A stretch of 64,000 nucleotides of DNA from an uncultured Bacteroidales bacterium (GCA_949282265.1 CASDOZ010000004.1:62001-126000); one strand, 5' to 3'; counted from the first letter of the stretch, positions 1 through 9,099 are shown. Notes: generated from the letters alone by a model not told the origin. A program made the numbers and translations.

Positions 1-818
1 GCACCTGTTGCTGGAGTTGAGCTTTTCAATAATAGTGATAGTATTAAAATAAGGATAAAACCAAGACCAAAGGGTGGGTTACCAAATTATATATTGAGAG
101 GTTATTATTTGACATTAGATCTATTTGACTGGCAGGGTGTTGTTATTGCTTGTATACAATTTTGTTGCCAACTATTGAACCAGGAGACGATACCATTGAG
201 TTTGGCAGGATATTAAGAAAGAAATATAAAAGGTGCGAGGTAGCTTTGCATTCTTCTCAGCATATAGTTATGTATAGAACACATATTGACTATTGTTTGC
301 CTTCAGCTCCTCATGTAGTCAATGTCGAGAGTGCAGGGGATGGATTTCGTATTTTCTTTGATAAGCACTATAATACGGATCAGTACATTGTGTCTTATGA
401 CTCTATTGAATCTATAGTTTATTCAGACTATTATTATACTTCGGATTCTTTTGGTAAAGGGATCGGAGAAATAAGTGTGGTCGCTATAAAATCATTAGGA
501 AAAAGTCGTCCGGTACGGATAAGTTTGAAAAATGATACTTCTATACTATTGCCACCCATGTTGTGGGCTGCTGAAGTTGTTGGAACCGATGTGGTCATTG
601 GTTATGAAACTCGAAAAGCCGATGTGGGATATTCTATTGTATGCGAAAGTAAATCAGATAAAAGAAGATTTGATTTTCCAGCAGTGCACGCGGGCTCATA
701 TCGTATAAAAGATTTACTTCCAGGACAATGTTATGAAATAAAAATTTCTCGTAATGCACATGAAAAACAAAGCTCATGGAGTCGTGGTATTAATATTACT
801 ATTCCATGCCGCCAATAA
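1..818 (+). CDS. Fibronectin type III repeat protein, C-terminal part, 5' truncated, apparent frameshift
   Basis: Two reading frames join here. Frame 1 is open from base 1 to a stop at 214-216 and reads like the first strands of an Fn3 domain. Frame 3 opens after a TGA at 126-128 and runs to the stop at 816-818. Frame 3 holds two further Fn3-like domains, the last ending in the typical YEIKISRNAH...WSRGINITIP pattern. The switch must lie between about 129 and 213 and needs one extra base, so this is a real frameshift or a sequence error. Without a repair, the frame 3 part could only start at a TTG near 150. The protein is probably the Fn3 tail of a large secreted glycan-active enzyme or adhesin. 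It ends 10 bases before the GH97 gene and is probably in the same locus. The catalytic part lies outside the window, so the product cannot be named further. Confidence 0.55.
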
Positions 819-828
819 TATAAAACTA

Positions 829-2700
829 ATGAAGAGGGTGTTATTATTCGTTATAGCCTATATGTGGTTATATTTCTGTTCTGTTTCATGCATTCCAACA
901 TGTACACAATTGGATTCGCCGAATGCGGTATGTTCTGTTTCATTGCTACCTGCAGATTCTTGCCTGCTCCTTAATGTTGCAAAAGAAGGTGTAAATGTAG
1001 CAGAAATAACTGTTGGGATGAAAACTAATAAATATATAGAGCGTTTTAGTCAGATAAGAATATCAGCAACAAATAGTAATTCTAGTTATAATGAATATGA
1101 AATATATTCTGATTTATCCGCTTTATTCTTGCAGTGCCGTTTGTATGATGATGCGATCGCTTTTCGCTATATTGACAATGTCAACGCAAATTTGCACATA
1201 TTGGACGAATTGACTACCTGGACATTACCGGAAGCAACAAAAGTATGGTATTTTGAACGTGAAAATCATTGGAAGCTGAAATCGTATGCAGGGCTATGGA
1301 GTTTCTGCGATATTTCCCAATTTGATACAATATCTTCTGGATCTAATATACAGGGAACACCGTTAATATTAGAGTATAAATTTGGCTTTAAGGGGTTTGT
1401 TTCAGAGAGTAATTTGTTGAATTATAGTGGGATGAGGTTGGAGGCATTTGGTGGTAATGCAATAAAAGTGAATTTTACAGAAGGAGCTGATGGCTTTGTG
1501 GTTAGAGGGAAGTGTATAACACCTTGGCGCGTATTATATATAGGAAATAATTTGGAGCAATTGGTTAACCAGGAAATTATCTGTGATTTGGCTTCAAAAC
1601 CTGATAGCTTGTTGTTTCCTGATTTGAATTATATCCAACCTGGTAAATCGGTTTGGCGTTGGTTTCCACAAGGTACAGGAGAATTTTCGGAAGAATTGTC
1701 GTATGTTGATTATGCAGCAAAATTGAATTTTGCATATACGACCATAGATGAAGGTTGGGAATTGTGGCCATCGTCTTGGGAAAAAATGGAGCAATTGGTT
1801 GATTATGCGAAAGAAAAGAATGTGAAAGTCATAGTTTGGAAAACATCCAAGGAACTTAATGATTCGACCAATAATTATAGTAAAATGCGTTTGTTTTTGG
1901 AGCGTTTGCATGATATTGGGGTTGCCGGTATCAAGGTAGATTTTATGGATAGCGAAGATTATGCGACTATTGGCTTTGATATTCGGCTTCTGGAGGAATG
2001 TGCCAGACGGAAATTGATTGTAAATTTTCATGGCTGCCAAGCACCTGCTGGTGAAGCATATACCTATCCGAATGAATTGACAAGAGAAGGGATCAGAGGC
2101 ATGGAGTTGAATAAAATGCAGGAAGGATATATTCCTGCTTGCCATAATGCAGCATTGCCGTTTACTCGTTTTGTGATCGGACATGGTGATTATACTCCAT
2201 TGAGTTTTTGTGTGCCAGGATCTACTACTTTTGCGCATCAATTGGCAACATTGGTTTGTTTTGATTCGCCTTTACAAACCATAGCGGAAGATCCAGCATT
2301 GTTTTTTACCGATTCGTGTATTATTCATGCATTGGATTATATTCGTGCGGTTCCGACTGTTTGGGATGAAGTTAGGGTACTTCCTGCGAGCGAGATTGGT
2401 AAATTGGCAATATTAGCAAAGCGTCGAGGGGAAGATTGGTATATTGGCATTTTGAATGGAGAATGTGTGAAAAAAAATGTCGATATTAATTTATCTGACT
2501 TTATACAAGAATCATCAAAGGTTATAGGGTATGTGGATGATTTGACAGCGGAAAAGATACGGCTATCTATGTTTGGGCATAGACCGGCATTAATGGAGCG
2601 CAATTTATCTATCCCGTTTCGTATAGAATATGATATTGATAGTTTATCGACTATTTGCTTGGCACCTTCAGGTGGAGCTGTCATTACAATTTTGAAATAA
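829..2700 (+). CDS. Glycoside hydrolase family 97 protein, probably a retaining alpha-galactosidase-type member
   Basis: A 623-residue GH97 enzyme, the family of SusB and the Bacteroides alpha-galactosidases. It should hydrolyse a terminal alpha-linked sugar in the periplasm. The N-terminal beta-sandwich is followed by the catalytic barrel, seen in the conserved SVWRWFPQG segment and in GIKVDFMDSED. Asp371 (VDF) and Glu426 (RGMEL) are 55 residues apart. As I recall, that is the spacing of nucleophile and acid/base in the retaining enzyme BtGH97b, so a retaining mechanism is inferred; inverting SusB uses other glutamates. The start at 829 is chosen because it begins a hydrophobic signal ending SVSC, possibly a lipoprotein signal; an upstream ATG at 754 would overlap the previous gene. 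The substrate is not shown by sequence alone. Confidence 0.88.
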   Translation: MKRVLLFVIAYMWLYFCSVSCIPTCTQLDSPNAVCSVSLLPADSCLLLNVAKEGVNVAEITVGMKTNKYIERFSQIRISATNSNSSYNEYEIYSDLSALFLQCRLYDDAIAFRYIDNVNANLHILDELTTWTLPEATKVWYFERENHWKLKSYAGLWSFCDISQFDTISSGSNIQGTPLILEYKFGFKGFVSESNLLNYSGMRLEAFGGNAIKVNFTEGADGFVVRGKCITPWRVLYIGNNLEQLVNQEIICDLASKPDSLLFPDLNYIQPGKSVWRWFPQGTGEFSEELSYVDYAAKLNFAYTTIDEGWELWPSSWEKMEQLVDYAKEKNVKVIVWKTSKELNDSTNNYSKMRLFLERLHDIGVAGIKVDFMDSEDYATIGFDIRLLEECARRKLIVNFHGCQAPAGEAYTYPNELTREGIRGMELNKMQEGYIPACHNAALPFTRFVIGHGDYTPLSFCVPGSTTFAHQLATLVCFDSPLQTIAEDPALFFTDSCIIHALDYIRAVPTVWDEVRVLPASEIGKLAILAKRRGEDWYIGILNGECVKKNVDINLSDFIQESSKVIGYVDDLTAEKIRLSMFGHRPALMERNLSIPFRIEYDIDSLSTICLAPSGGAVITILK

Positions 2701-2706
2701 TTTACA

Positions 2707-2743
2707 AAAAATCCTCTGTTTAGAGAATAAACAGAGGATTTTT
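2707..2743. terminator. Bidirectional intrinsic terminator between GH97 and fabG
   Basis: A 15-base stem (2707-2721 with 2729-2743, core ATCCTCTGTTT) with a 7-base loop. An A-run on the left and a T-run on the right let it end both converging transcripts. Confidence 0.92.
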
Positions 2744-2760
2744 GTATCATAAGTTTGGTT

Positions 2761-3507
2761 TTAGCAATTCATTCCGCCGCAGCAGTGGATAACTTGACCT
2801 GAAACATACGATGACAAGTCGGATGCGAGGAATAATGCCACTTTTGCAACTTCGTCTGGCGAACCGCCGCGACGCAAAGGAATAGTGTCTGTCCATTTTG
2901 CGCGTTGTTCATCGGACAGGGCATGTGTCATTTCCGTTTCAATGAAACCGGGTGCTATGGCATTGGCACGTATGCCACGTGAACCTAATTCTTTTGCGAT
3001 TGATTTGGCCAATCCTATCATGCCAGCCTTGGAGGCGGAATAGTTGGCTTGTCCGGCGTTGCCGCTGACACCGACAACGGAACTCATGTTGATAATGCTG
3101 CCGGATTTCTGGCGTATCATAATCGGCGTGCAGGCATGTATGAAGTTGAATGCGGATTTCAGGTTTACATTAATGACTGCATCCCATTGTGATTCGCTCA
3201 TGCGCATCATCAAGCCGTCTTTGGTGATTCCTGCGTTGTTTACCAAAATGTCTATGCTTCCGAATTCCTTTTGGATTTCGGTAACGACGGCATGGGTTTC
3301 TTCAAAATTGGCCGCATTCGAGGCATAGCCTTTGGCTTTCACTCCGTAGGATGCGATTTCTTTTTCAGTTGCCAAGGCGTTTTCGTCAATGACAAGGTCG
3401 GTAAATGCGATATTGCAGCCTTCTGAGGCAAAACGCAATGCCAAAGCCTTACCGATACCGCGAGCTGCACCGGTAATAATAGCAGTTTTTCCTTCAAGTA
3501 GTTTCAT
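2761..3507 (-). CDS. fabG: 3-oxoacyl-[acyl-carrier-protein] reductase FabG
   Basis: A 248-residue short-chain dehydrogenase, the NADPH-dependent ketoreductase of fatty acid elongation in the cytoplasm. It has the TGAARGIGKA nucleotide-binding loop, the NNAG motif and the Ser-Tyr-Lys active site (MSSVVG, then YSASKAG). It also has the PGFIETEMT segment and the family's usual length, with no gaps. The C-terminus is rich in cysteine (HCCGGMNC), where FabG proteins more often end in a VDGG motif; this looks lineage-specific. It is transcribed alone, converging on the GH97 gene and diverging from bcp. A paralogous SDR role cannot be excluded, but every FabG hallmark is present. Confidence 0.9.
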   Translation of the reverse strand: MKLLEGKTAIITGAARGIGKALALRFASEGCNIAFTDLVIDENALATEKEIASYGVKAKGYASNAANFEETHAVVTEIQKEFGSIDILVNNAGITKDGLMMRMSESQWDAVINVNLKSAFNFIHACTPIMIRQKSGSIINMSSVVGVSGNAGQANYSASKAGMIGLAKSIAKELGSRGIRANAIAPGFIETEMTHALSDEQRAKWTDTIPLRRGGSPDEVAKVALFLASDLSSYVSGQVIHCCGGMNC

Positions 3508-3575
3508 AAAAACATGTTTTAAATTGAACTTGTATTTTTGTGTGTTGTTGTGCGGTACACACTGTTTATGTTTGG

Positions 3576-3583
3576 CAAAGTTA
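3576..3583 (-). promoter_or_regulatory. -7 element (TAACTTTG) of the fabG promoter
   Basis: Minus-strand TAACTTTG matches the Bacteroidota -7 consensus TAnnTTTG and lies 69 bases upstream of the fabG start. No TTTG is present at -33. Confidence 0.5.
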
Positions 3584-3659
3584 CTATTTTTTAATGGTAT
3601 GCTAAAATTTTGTGGAAAAACACGTAACTTTATGCTCGAATTTCAAAATATAGAGAAAG

Positions 3660-4127
3660 ATGAAAATAGGCGATCAAGTTCCCGACATATTGGGCCGGGA
3701 TGAAAATGGAGTGCTAGTCAGCCGTAGCGACTATGCCGGCAGAAAATGGATATTATACTTTTATCCGAAAGACAATACAAGTGGTTGCACGGCTCAGGCG
3801 TGTAGCTTGCGTGACGGCTATGTGGAAATCCGCCGGTTAGGCTATGATGTGGTCGGCGTGAGCATAGACGGTCAGGAGTCGCATCGGAAGTTTATCCGGA
3901 AAAACAGTTTGCCTTTCCGTTTGATTGCGGATGAAAGCAAGGAACTTGTCCAGCAGTTCGGTGTATGGGCTGAAAAAAGCATGTACGGCCGGAAGTATAT
4001 GGGGACGTTGCGTACAACTTTTGTTATAGATGAGAATGGCTTTATAACTCACATTATGGATTCCAAGAATGTCAAGACGGCTACTCATGCTCAACAACTC
4101 TTGGCTTTAATTGCTTCCTTGGAGTAG
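3660..4127 (+). CDS. bcp: Thioredoxin-dependent peroxiredoxin, Bcp/PrxQ family
   Basis: A 155-residue thiol peroxidase that reduces hydrogen peroxide and organic hydroperoxides using thioredoxin. The peroxidatic Cys43 and resolving Cys48 are in the NTSGCTAQAC segment, the five-residue spacing of PrxQ-type enzymes. FYPKDNTSGCT is the diagnostic block. Length is normal for the family and the start directly precedes the conserved GDQVPD opening. Its last 47 bases overlap the end of the converging lptC gene, so there is no room for a terminator between them. No clear TTTG/TAnnTTTG promoter was found upstream. Confidence 0.92.
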   Translation: MKIGDQVPDILGRDENGVLVSRSDYAGRKWILYFYPKDNTSGCTAQACSLRDGYVEIRRLGYDVVGVSIDGQESHRKFIRKNSLPFRLIADESKELVQQFGVWAEKSMYGRKYMGTLRTTFVIDENGFITHIMDSKNVKTATHAQQLLALIASLE

Positions 4128-4794
4128 GGGAGGCAGAATTGCTTTCCGGTTTGTTACGTACTTCTGTTTCCCGTCGAGGCTGTTGTTTGGTCATTCTACG
4201 GGAGGTTGCAGAATCCGTGGCCATAGGTTCTGTGTTTGTCTGGATGCTGTCCTGTTCTTCCTTTACGGGAAAAATGCCTTGTGGTTTTCGTATGGTGTAA
4301 TTTGTCATGCTTTGGTTCGATTCAAATCCGAGTCCCCAAATGACAGAAGTGGCACGTGTAATGGTTATCATGCTATCTGAATAGATGCGTTCTGCTTTCT
4401 GGTCCCAGAACAATTGTTCTGTTTCAAACATTTCACCTTGCAGGTTAATGGCAACCACATTACCTGTCAGTTCCCATATTTGTGGGTTTTCCAGGAATTT
4501 GGCGTAATCGCTTTCGATACTTGCATCCACGTTGAGTTCCGTGTCGAAATTTTCCAATACGATTCCTTTGGGGAAATCCCAATAAGGTTCTTCGGCTTTG
4601 TCGTATATCAGCCATTCTTGTGTCGAGATTCGGTAACGTGTTATTCCAGAGTCGGAAATAACGGTTGTCACTTGAGTTGCATCCAAGCGTGGTATAGCAG
4701 TTCGGTCTTCAACTGCATCGATAGTTTCTGTTTCTTTTTTACCGTTACATGCAAAAAAAAGAAACATTATGACCATATAACTTATTACGGTCAT
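4081..4794 (-). CDS. lptC: LPS export ABC transporter periplasmic protein LptC
   Basis: An inner-membrane-anchored protein of the Lpt bridge that carries lipopolysaccharide to the outer membrane. The chosen start (4794) gives a hydrophobic N-terminus ending in FLFFACNG, a plausible lipoprotein or signal-anchor segment. The body holds the beta-jellyroll with the blocks DSGITRYRI, WDFPKGI and LTGNVVAINLQGE..ETEQLFWD typical of Bacteroidota LptC. An earlier ATG at 4854 would overlap the upstream TPR gene and push the signal inward. The C-terminal tail of about 60 residues is polar and rich in Gln, Arg and Pro, and probably disordered. It is the last gene of a leftward cluster with envelope genes, and its end overlaps bcp. 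Confidence 0.85.
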   Translation of the reverse strand: MTVISYMVIMFLFFACNGKKETETIDAVEDRTAIPRLDATQVTTVISDSGITRYRISTQEWLIYDKAEEPYWDFPKGIVLENFDTELNVDASIESDYAKFLENPQIWELTGNVVAINLQGEMFETEQLFWDQKAERIYSDSMITITRATSVIWGLGFESNQSMTNYTIRKPQGIFPVKEEQDSIQTNTEPMATDSATSRRMTKQQPRRETEVRNKPESNSASPTPRKQLKPRVVEHE

Positions 4795-4823
4795 AATGTT
4801 TCTTTTTATATGTAGTTGATGGA

Positions 4824-6227
4824 TTAACGGCATATTGTACTTTGTCCAATCCAACCGCCTACGGTAAACGGTTGTCCATCCTGCAATTCAGGTTGGAAGA
4901 ATATTTCCTCGGTTGTTGGGAAATATCTTGAATAAGTCGCTATCATTTGATTGGCATCTTCTTCGCAACTTGGATCGACTTGTTTAGCTTTTCTGAATTC
5001 ATCTACGGCTACCCAGAATACTGTTTTGTTCAGCACCGGATTATCATAGGGTTTTGATTGTGCATACAGCATGCCTATCAACAGGTAAGGTTTTCCTTGG
5101 TCTGGATTGTATTCTAACGATTTGCGTGCATGGCTGCGTGCAGCAGAGAAGTTTTTAAGGTCGTTCCCGTATACTTGGGCTATTTTGAAATGTTGTTCTG
5201 CTTTTTCCATGTCATCAGTCGACAACTGTATGGATTCTTCGTAATATGCGATAGCTTGTGTGAAGTCATTGCGCAAATAGGCCATTTCTGCGCAACCGTT
5301 AGCGGATTCTGATGACGGGGAAATTTTATGTGCTTTTTCAGATGCGGCGAAATAGATTTCCGATTTCGTACAACCTGTACGTTTATAGAATGCAATAATG
5401 CGGTTCAAAAATTCCAAATCACTGCTATTGGCAACTTCGTCCTTATATATATTGTCTAAAATTCCACAATCAGCCGCTCCGCTTTGTACAAACAAAGCAT
5501 CCAAACCGATCTTGATTTGTCCGGCCATTTCGGCATAGCGATTGGTTTCATCTTTGGCAATGACATCCAGATATTCTGTTGCTTTCAAGTAATCATTGAT
5601 GAATTTTTCTCCATGCTCGGGTCTGACTTTGTAGATATTTGATGACAAAACTACGAATTGCTGCAGGACTCCTACTTCTGATTCAGCTTTCATTCCATTG
5701 ATAGATTTTTCCAGCCATTGGTAGGCATTTTCTTTGAGGCTATCCTCAGGAAAGTATGTAATGTAGTCCAGTGCTTTCAATCCCAATATCCAGCTTGTAG
5801 GGTATTTAGGATCATCGCCAAAATATTTGATACGTTGGTCATACATTTTCATTAGACGTTTTCTGAGTGTATCGCGTTCAGCAGGATCAGTGGTTTGACT
5901 CAGTTGCCAGTGCAGAATATTACGCCCCTGAGAATAGATGACTTTGTTGCCGTTTGGGCATTCTTCAAAAGCAGCTAGCCAAGGTTCCACAGCATCTGCA
6001 AATTGTTTGTTTTTGGCCGATTCGTTGAATAAACTTATGTTGATAAGGCATTCTTCCGTTATCTCGGGAACAGCTTCAACTTCTTCAACAACATCTTCTT
6101 CTGCAATTTCAGTTGTTTGTTCTACTTCGGCTTTTTTGTCTTTTTTGTCTTTCCTGTCGGCTCTTTGTGCCAAACAATTAGTACTCAGGAAAGCAGTACA
6201 GATTGTGATTACAAGTAATGTTTTCAT
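4824..6227 (-). CDS. Secreted tetratricopeptide-repeat protein
   Basis: A 467-residue protein with a signal peptide (cleavage near NCLAQ), then a charged Lys/Asp/Glu-rich linker at about residues 25-60, then TPR-like helical repeats. The clearest repeat units lie in the C-terminal half (AEMAYLRNDFTQAIAYYEESIQL and KPYLLIGMLYAQS-type helices). It probably works as a periplasmic scaffold. It lies between the OMP gene and lptC with short gaps, an order I recognise from other Bacteroidota, which points to envelope biogenesis. No enzymatic motif is visible and the molecular role is unknown. Confidence 0.75.
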   Translation of the reverse strand: MKTLLVITICTAFLSTNCLAQRADRKDKKDKKAEVEQTTEIAEEDVVEEVEAVPEITEECLINISLFNESAKNKQFADAVEPWLAAFEECPNGNKVIYSQGRNILHWQLSQTTDPAERDTLRKRLMKMYDQRIKYFGDDPKYPTSWILGLKALDYITYFPEDSLKENAYQWLEKSINGMKAESEVGVLQQFVVLSSNIYKVRPEHGEKFINDYLKATEYLDVIAKDETNRYAEMAGQIKIGLDALFVQSGAADCGILDNIYKDEVANSSDLEFLNRIIAFYKRTGCTKSEIYFAASEKAHKISPSSESANGCAEMAYLRNDFTQAIAYYEESIQLSTDDMEKAEQHFKIAQVYGNDLKNFSAARSHARKSLEYNPDQGKPYLLIGMLYAQSKPYDNPVLNKTVFWVAVDEFRKAKQVDPSCEEDANQMIATYSRYFPTTEEIFFQPELQDGQPFTVGGWIGQSTICR

Positions 6228-6264
6228 AAATTAGTTGTGATTAGAAAGAAACAAATATTTTATG

Positions 6265-7524
6265 TTATAATTTTCGTTTGAAAAACCAATTCTCATTAAT
6301 ACATGCACTTATGGTGAATTTAAAATAGTCTTCACGCAAAAGGGGAGATGAACTGACTTTCCCATATTCAAAAGTCGTGTTTATGAGCGTGTTGGAATTA
6401 CGCAATGGAAATCCGACACCGACAGATGCGCCGATATTGTTTGAGAGGAAGTCCTTTTGCACTCCTGTAATATACGAGTTTGATATGTTCAGACCTGCCC
6501 GAAACGCCATCCGGTCAATATATTTTTGCCCCATGGGATTATGTCTGTATTCGGCTCCTATGGACACTTTCATCCGGTTTTGCAAACTGTCTGTCTTTCC
6601 AAAGTACTGGGCATTATTCCAATTTTGGAAGCTATAGTCAGCAGCAATTACCAAGCGATTGTCGTATGTGTATTGCATTCCAACACCATAGCACATGGGT
6701 AAATCGAAACCGTTCGATAATGTACTTGTTGTGTCGTATGTATTGGTTTCTATTTGTAAAAATTCACCGTTTAACTTGGATTTATTTTCAAAAGTTGCGC
6801 CAATTACGATATTGTGTTTCTTTGCAAAAGTATGATATGCTTGCAAGCCATATCGGAATCGGAAATCACTCACACTTATGTAATTTCTTTGTAAAACAGA
6901 GGTGTATTTACTTGAAGTGAAACTTAAGCTTCTCAAATTCTCTACTTTACCAAACATATAATATGCATTAGCTCCGATTGAAACATGTTTGAATAGTTCA
7001 AAAGACAATCCCATATAAACTTGACTGATACCACCTTCTCCATAAAAACTTTGAGTCCAGTATGCGTATGTCGGATTGCCGTTAACATCTACGTCTTTTG
7101 TTGGTAAGGAATCTGATTGTGTCATATTGTAACCAACCACAGAATAAGGTTGTAAGCCAGCACTAAAACCGATCCATTTTCCAATTGGGAATTGCATGGT
7201 AATGTATTCCAGATTTCCGTTGAATGTATTCCGATGTCCATTAGCATCAGCCAAACGTGACGCAAAAACACTCGCTCCTACATCAAACATGAATGTCATG
7301 GAATCAACAGCTGTATATGATGCTGGATTTACAGAATTAATGCTTTTGTTTGACCTTGTCGCAATGGATACGCCTCCCATAGCCCTTTGTTCTCCATTTG
7401 TGTTGTTACCGATATCTCCATATCCGAAACGTGTGTATGGGGAATTCGTGTTATTTTGCGAATTTGCATATTGGTAAACAGTACACGCCAACAAAAACAG
7501 CAACGTTATTTTAATCTTGTACAT
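6265..7524 (-). CDS. Outer membrane beta-barrel protein (Bacteroidota conserved)
   Basis: A 419-residue secreted protein with a signal peptide ending near YQYANSQ. It opens with the motif NSPYTRFGYGDIG, seen in a conserved Bacteroidota outer-membrane family. Many alternating aromatic/hydrophobic strands follow (GYNMTQSDS, YHTFAKKHNIVIGATF, AFRAGLNIS), and it ends ENWFFKRKL. FadL-like or PorV-like barrel topology is likely; the exact family was not established. Its start overlaps the coaX stop by 14 bases, which indicates translational coupling in the hisG-coaX-OMP-TPR-lptC operon. The cargo or partner is unknown. Confidence 0.72.
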   Translation of the reverse strand: MYKIKITLLFLLACTVYQYANSQNNTNSPYTRFGYGDIGNNTNGEQRAMGGVSIATRSNKSINSVNPASYTAVDSMTFMFDVGASVFASRLADANGHRNTFNGNLEYITMQFPIGKWIGFSAGLQPYSVVGYNMTQSDSLPTKDVDVNGNPTYAYWTQSFYGEGGISQVYMGLSFELFKHVSIGANAYYMFGKVENLRSLSFTSSKYTSVLQRNYISVSDFRFRYGLQAYHTFAKKHNIVIGATFENKSKLNGEFLQIETNTYDTTSTLSNGFDLPMCYGVGMQYTYDNRLVIAADYSFQNWNNAQYFGKTDSLQNRMKVSIGAEYRHNPMGQKYIDRMAFRAGLNISNSYITGVQKDFLSNNIGASVGVGFPLRNSNTLINTTFEYGKVSSSPLLREDYFKFTISACINENWFFKRKL

Positions 7525-8245
7525 TATATTCCAATATTCGGTTTAGGCCGATTAGTACTAAAAATATTTCTACAAAAGTCGTAATTTTTAGCCGATTATG
7601 AAAGTAATAAAGGTTTCCTCCTGTTAAAAAAGTCAAAACATTTGAATGTGAACGGCATAGATGTTTGTAATATCCCTCTATTTCGAATATTATTCCATTC
7701 ATAACGCCATTTGCAATGGCCTCTTCCGTATCTTGTCCAATTAGTCCATAATCAGGATGTTCTTTGATATTGACCAACGGAAGTCGTTGAGTGTAGGCAT
7801 GTAATGCATTTAGGCGCATTTTTACACCTGGGGCAATATTCCCACCTACATATTGGTTTTGTGCATTAACCAAATCGTATGTGATCGCAGAGCCGATATC
7901 AATAATGAGCAGATTTCTGTTGGGGTATAAAAAATTTGCACCGACAGCGGCAGCTAATCTGTCATTCCCAAGTGTATTAGGGGTTTTGTACAGATTTTCG
8001 ATAGGTAGTTTTACCGTGTGGTCTAACCAAATGAATGTTTTGACGCAGCTTTTGATATAATTGACCAGTGATGTATCTGTTTCGATGACGGATGACAGAA
8101 TGCAATGTCTTATGGCATAAGTTTGGAACAAGTCCGACAAGTCTTCCTTTACGAAATTTTTATATAATTTGTCGCATACCAGTTTGCCGTTGTCGAAGAT
8201 TCCGAGTTTGGTGCACGAATTTCCCTGATCAATACATAAATTCAT
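7511..8245 (-). CDS. coaX: Type III pantothenate kinase CoaX
   Basis: A 244-residue ASKHA-fold kinase that makes 4'-phosphopantothenate, the first step of coenzyme A synthesis from pantothenate. Its motifs are IDQGNSCTKLG (phosphate 1), TLGNDRLAA (substrate binding) and IDIGSAITYD (phosphate 2), with the GGNIAPGVKMR block. The start at 8245 places the first motif at residue 4, as usual in CoaX; the longer reading frame would add 27 residues from inside hisG. It begins 2 bases after the hisG stop, so the two are probably co-transcribed. panB, another pantothenate gene, is elsewhere in this window (51.8 kb). Confidence 0.93.
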   Translation of the reverse strand: MNLCIDQGNSCTKLGIFDNGKLVCDKLYKNFVKEDLSDLFQTYAIRHCILSSVIETDTSLVNYIKSCVKTFIWLDHTVKLPIENLYKTPNTLGNDRLAAAVGANFLYPNRNLLIIDIGSAITYDLVNAQNQYVGGNIAPGVKMRLNALHAYTQRLPLVNIKEHPDYGLIGQDTEEAIANGVMNGIIFEIEGYYKHLCRSHSNVLTFLTGGNLYYFHNRLKITTFVEIFLVLIGLNRILEYNVQD

Positions 8246-8247
8246 GT

Positions 8248-9099
8248 TTACAATATCATTTTTTCGATTGGAACAACCAATATGCCTTCTGCTCCTAACG
8301 ATTTCAATTTCCCGATGACTTCCCAAAAACGTTGTTCTTCTATAACTGCATGTAAAGAACTCCAGCCATCCTTTGCCAACGGTATGATGGATGGACTGCG
8401 CATTCCTGGCAAAACTTCAATAATTTGTTGCAAATTCGCAGTCGGAACGTTCATCAGCACATATTTTTTGCTTTCGGCTAATTGCACGGCGTTGAACCGG
8501 AACAACAGTTCGTCCAATATGTTTTTCTTGTTATTTGGGAGTCCTGGATGTGCTATCAATACAGCTTCTGACTGCATTATGACTTCGACTTCTTTCAGTT
8601 GGTTTGTGACCAATGTGCTGCCGGAACTGACAATATCGAAGATGGCGTCTGACAAACCAATGCCGGGTGATATTTCGACTGAGCCAGTAATAATGTGTAT
8701 GTCGGCTTGGATATTATTGGCTTGCAGAAAATCGGACAGGATTTTTGGGTAGGAAGTAGCGATGGTTTTCCCGTTAAACCAGCTTAATCCAGTATAATTT
8801 TCAGATTTCGGAATAGCCAATGACAAGCGGCATTTGCTGAAACCTAATTTTTTGATGACTTCGGCAGGCTGTCCTTTTTCCATGAATTCATTTTCTCCTA
8901 CGATGCCGATATCGGCGACTCCGTTAGCCACGGATGGCGGAATGTCATCATCACGTAAAAACAATATTTCAGCAGGGAAATTACGTGCCGCGACTAAAAG
9001 CAAACGGTTGCCTTTGTCTAATTTAATGCCTGATTCGGTGAGCAAGGCCATCGTTTCATCATAAAGCCTTCCTTTGGTTTGTACTGCAATACGTAGCAT
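8248..9099 (-). CDS. hisG: ATP phosphoribosyltransferase, long form HisG
   Basis: The 283-residue first enzyme of histidine biosynthesis, joining ATP and PRPP. It is the long form: a catalytic domain (MLRIAVQTKGRL, then GIVGENEFME and the ISPGIGLSDAIFDIVSSGSTL PRPP loop) plus a C-terminal regulatory ACT-like domain (about residue 210 on, ending GILVVPIEKMIL) for feedback by histidine. Start 9099 is chosen because MLRIAVQ is the usual N-terminus and a -7 promoter element sits 27 bases upstream. No other his gene lies downstream; coaX follows directly. No histidine-rich leader peptide was found, and the inferred 5' UTR is only about 20 bases. Confidence 0.94.
   Translation of the reverse strand: MLRIAVQTKGRLYDETMALLTESGIKLDKGNRLLLVAARNFPAEILFLRDDDIPPSVANGVADIGIVGENEFMEKGQPAEVIKKLGFSKCRLSLAIPKSENYTGLSWFNGKTIATSYPKILSDFLQANNIQADIHIITGSVEISPGIGLSDAIFDIVSSGSTLVTNQLKEVEVIMQSEAVLIAHPGLPNNKKNILDELLFRFNAVQLAESKKYVLMNVPTANLQQIIEVLPGMRSPSIIPLAKDGWSSLHAVIEEQRFWEVIGKLKSLGAEGILVVPIEKMIL

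Noticed and set aside
3609-3632. TTTG with TAACTTTA upstream of bcp
   Set aside because: The boxes are only 12 bases apart, against 19-21 in all convincing promoters here, and the -7 box ends in A.
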